NCBI GenBank assembly: GCA_042095835.1
Contig: JBELML010000010.1
Coordinates: 25,375 to 89,374, forward strand
Direction: 5' to 3'
Origin: DATFKA01 sp042095835
Lineage (GTDB): Bacteria > Bacteroidota > Bacteroidia > Chitinophagales > Saprospiraceae
DNA: 64,000 nt
The notes beneath the pieces are model-generated. The model saw only the letters and a list, made by a program, of their open reading frames with translations, was not told where the DNA came from and ran no database searches. The position numbers were made by a program, and so were the translations under genes. This document shows, one piece after another, positions 62,432 through 64,000 of the stretch. The stretch's first letter is position 1. Each line of letters begins with the position of its first letter.

Positions 62432-62660
62432 TTGGGGCAAACGCACCAAAAAATTACCCTGATTTTTTTTATAATTCCTACTAAAGCTCCAATTCAAAAC
62501 CGCTCTAGCATCTTCATTTTTGTCATTCGATACAAAAACGAAGCAAAAAAATCTTGCCTAGCCAAACTCGTTCCACTCGAACAGTGCCTAGGCGGCATCC
62601 CGCACTTCGCTTATCACCTTTTTCACACTTAGTAAAGTGGTTTAAATAATTTAGACCAAG

Positions 62661-63623
62661 TTAAGGTTTTATAAAATAATTGAATTGAGGCAAATCGGGA
62701 TGTTGATAGATTCTGTTCCAGTCAATTTCCTCTTTTTTGGTTTTCAAACCAATTTGATATTGTTTATCCTCGATTCTAACTTCAACGCTTAATGGCTGGT
62801 CAACATTCTGAGTTTTCGTTCTTTGAAATAATGTTTTCACTTGCTCATGAGACGATAGAATTGAACCGCTTAAGGTTCTTTCGACATGGCAGAATAATCT
62901 TCTTTCAATAGGGTTGTATTTTGAGCAATATGGCGGATAATGAGCTACTACTATAATCTTGCCTATAGTGCTGGCAGCTCGGAGTAATGCTTTTTTAAAG
63001 GCATGATGTCTATAAGAATTTGCGCCACCACTATCGCATAAAACAAGGATTTGAGTGGCATCAGGATACAAATTTAATCCGAATGTTTCCCACCACCAGA
63101 TCAGATTGTCGGCTATAAAATCTGCCGTTTCATAATTCGTACCGATTGTAATGTAGCCCTTGTTTTGTTTGGTATCATATACAGCTTGAGGTACTACTTT
63201 TCCTTCGCTCAGGTAATCATAGTCGTGATCAAACAACGGAACATTTCGATTGCTTAATATGGCTTGTCCTCTTGTTAAAAGACCCAGTCTCTCCTTTTTC
63301 TTAGTATCTATGGAAAGTATAGGGTTATTTTCCATTTTAGTGAAAAGACTTGTAAGAAATTTGATAATCTCAAATTGCTCTTTTCTATGAGGACTTTTCC
63401 CTATAGTTATACTTTTACTCGGTTTCCGTTTGACATATCCGGCTTGTTTTAATATCCGTTTGACAACTTTTTTACAGATTCTTTCTCCATGTTCTTTCTC
63501 GTATTCTTGGGCAATTTCTTGAGGTTTTAAATAAGTCCATTTAACCTTTTCATCTACTGGACTGCCCGCAGTATGGGATCCTACAATTGATAGAATATCA
63601 GCGATTAATTCAGCCTTTGTCAA
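62661..63623 (-). CDS. ISAzo13-family transposase, DDE domain part
   Basis: 320 aa in this frame, opening at a TTG that is probably not a real start. DDE core: 'PILSIDTKKKERLG' (first D), 'LCDSGGANSYRHHAFK' (second D) and 'YCSKYNPIERRLFCHV' (E), with 'GYITIGTNYETADFIADN' between. These match the ISAzo13 'SVDTKKKE' and 'KWNKIEHRLFSH' patterns. The N-terminal helix-turn-helix is encoded by the overlapping upstream frame. A +1 shift at an A8 run joins them into one protein ('GGGRKK' to 'ELTKAELIAD'). Confidence 0.9.
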   Translation of the reverse strand: MTKAELIADILSIVGSHTAGSPVDEKVKWTYLKPQEIAQEYEKEHGERICKKVVKRILKQAGYVKRKPSKSITIGKSPHRKEQFEIIKFLTSLFTKMENNPILSIDTKKKERLGLLTRGQAILSNRNVPLFDHDYDYLSEGKVVPQAVYDTKQNKGYITIGTNYETADFIADNLIWWWETFGLNLYPDATQILVLCDSGGANSYRHHAFKKALLRAASTIGKIIVVAHYPPYCSKYNPIERRLFCHVERTLSGSILSSHEQVKTLFQRTKTQNVDQPLSVEVRIEDKQYQIGLKTKKEEIDWNRIYQHPDLPQFNYFIKP

Positions 63624-63894
63624 TTCTTTTTTTTCGACCGCCTCCTACTTTACGTTGACGGCTATAATCTACCTTAAAGTCTTTTGCTTCAAGGTCTTTT
63701 ACCCCGTTTATTATCGTTTGACGCGAGCAATCAAAGAGCCTTGACAAATACCTTTGACTCCCTGGGCCTAGTTGTAAGTACTCTTGAGCTAAAAAGTGAC
63801 GACGTTGTTTTTCTGGCAAACTGCTGAAATAGTTCATTTTTTGTCTTGCTATTTCTTCAGTCTCGTAGGTTACTGTTTTTGTGGTTTTGGCCAT
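63610..63894 (-). CDS. ISAzo13-family transposase, N-terminal HTH part
   Basis: 94 aa from the ATG at 63894; a TTG at 63909 overlaps the -7 element and is rejected. 'LPEKQRRHFLAQEYLQLGPG' is the family opening ('LPEKQRR..AA.EA..LG.GG'), followed by the HTH 'LSRLFDCSRQTIINGVKDL' and 'GGGRKKRIDKG'. It stops just after an A8 run where the DDE frame begins. It would be expressed either alone or as the start of the full transposase through slippage or frameshift. Confidence 0.85.
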   Translation of the reverse strand: MAKTTKTVTYETEEIARQKMNYFSSLPEKQRRHFLAQEYLQLGPGSQRYLSRLFDCSRQTIINGVKDLEAKDFKVDYSRQRKVGGGRKKRIDKG

Positions 63895-63906
63895 AAACGT
63901 TTTTCG

Positions 63907-63914
63907 CAAAGATA
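63907..63914 (-). promoter_or_regulatory. -7 element of the transposase gene
   Basis: Minus strand TATCTTTG, exact to TAnnTTTG, 13 nt before the ATG at 63894, so the leader would be very short. No TTG at the -33 distance was found. Confidence 0.5.
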
Positions 63915-64000
63915 AAAATTTGGCCCAAATTATTTATTTCTTTTTACTTAATTTCGAGTAATAAGCATTTCTTTTTAAGTTTTTATTTCAATGAGTTTGC

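Larger units (their letters stand above)
62435..64000 (-). mobile_element. ISAzo13-family insertion sequence (right end beyond window)
   Basis: Starts with GGGCAAACGCACC at 62435. The window ends with ..gagtttgc, the complement of the GCAAAC opening of the other end, so about two bases are missing; predicted length is about 1568 bp. It carries a two-frame transposase on the minus strand and a terminator-like CCTAGG hairpin with T-run downstream of it (about 62555-62597). The left flank is TG, not TA as for the MITEs. It gave rise to the MITEs at 9040 and 39795. Confidence 0.9.

Noticed and set aside
1..64000. CRISPR arrays, prophage, tRNA genes
   Set aside because: Looked for spaced direct repeats, phage structural genes and tRNA-like T-arms; none found. 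The only regular short repeats are the tandem heptamer and octamer arrays near the GH3 gene.

Overview
The window comes from a Bacteroidota chromosome, most likely a Saprospiria/Saprospiraceae-type (Lewinella or Haliscomenobacter-like) bacterium. This is inferred from a type IX secretion system (T9SS) toolkit (PorV, PorP/SprF and three very large cargo proteins with type B gliding-motility C-terminal domains), LytS/LytTR two-component pairs, promoters of the TAnnTTTG type, an iodotyrosine-deiodinase-like flavoprotein of the kind known from Haliscomenobacter, and an RNase P RNA gene. No tRNA, rRNA operon, CRISPR array or prophage was found.

Layout. 1-6.5 kb: 3' part of porV, an M48 protease, a small acidic repeat protein, a secreted trypsin-like protease, a GT4 glycosyltransferase and an unrecognised protein with a LigA/RiPP-leader-like N-terminus. 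6.5-9.4 kb: a decapitated DJ-1/PfpI fragment, a possible structured RNA, an MlaF/MlaE lipid ABC pair and a 250-bp MITE. 9.4-14.1 kb: a same-strand run of two SDR oxidoreductases, an IYD-like nitroreductase, an NRDE protein, an ATP-grasp enzyme and a phosphopantetheinyl transferase. 14.2-24 kb: a surface beta-helix protein without a normal start codon, a serine hydrolase, a LytTR/LytS pair, and an ABC ATPase with a permease-M1 aminopeptidase fusion. 24.4-35 kb: PorP/SprF followed by a 1891-aa cohesin/Ig-like T9SS cargo and a second 1152-aa cargo. 35-41 kb: DUF6702 protein, M1 peptidase, deaminase, sulfatase, a second MITE and a YeeE/YedE sulfur-transport pair behind a CRP-like palindrome. 41.6-49.8 kb: a second LytTR/LytS pair divergent from a TonB-type outer membrane barrel protein, a third T9SS cargo and a DUF2452 protein. 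49.9-53.4 kb: a GH3 glycosidase bracketed by short tandem repeats, then a free-methionine-sulfoxide reductase. 53.8-56.9 kb: a YtrA-type GntR/ABC operon with a readable promoter-operator. 57-61.5 kb: a TPR protein and an NtrY-like kinase. 61.6-64 kb: rnpB, a 53-aa membrane ORF between direct repeats, and an ISAzo13-family insertion sequence running off the window edge.

The most coherent new observation is the mobile family. The two MITEs at 9.0 and 39.8 kb are internal-deletion derivatives of the ISAzo13-family element at 62.4-64 kb. They keep its ends and a 121-nt block that is identical between MITE 1 and the IS and includes its terminator-like hairpin, and they are flanked by TA. The element's transposase is split at an A8 run where a +1 shift restores one protein.
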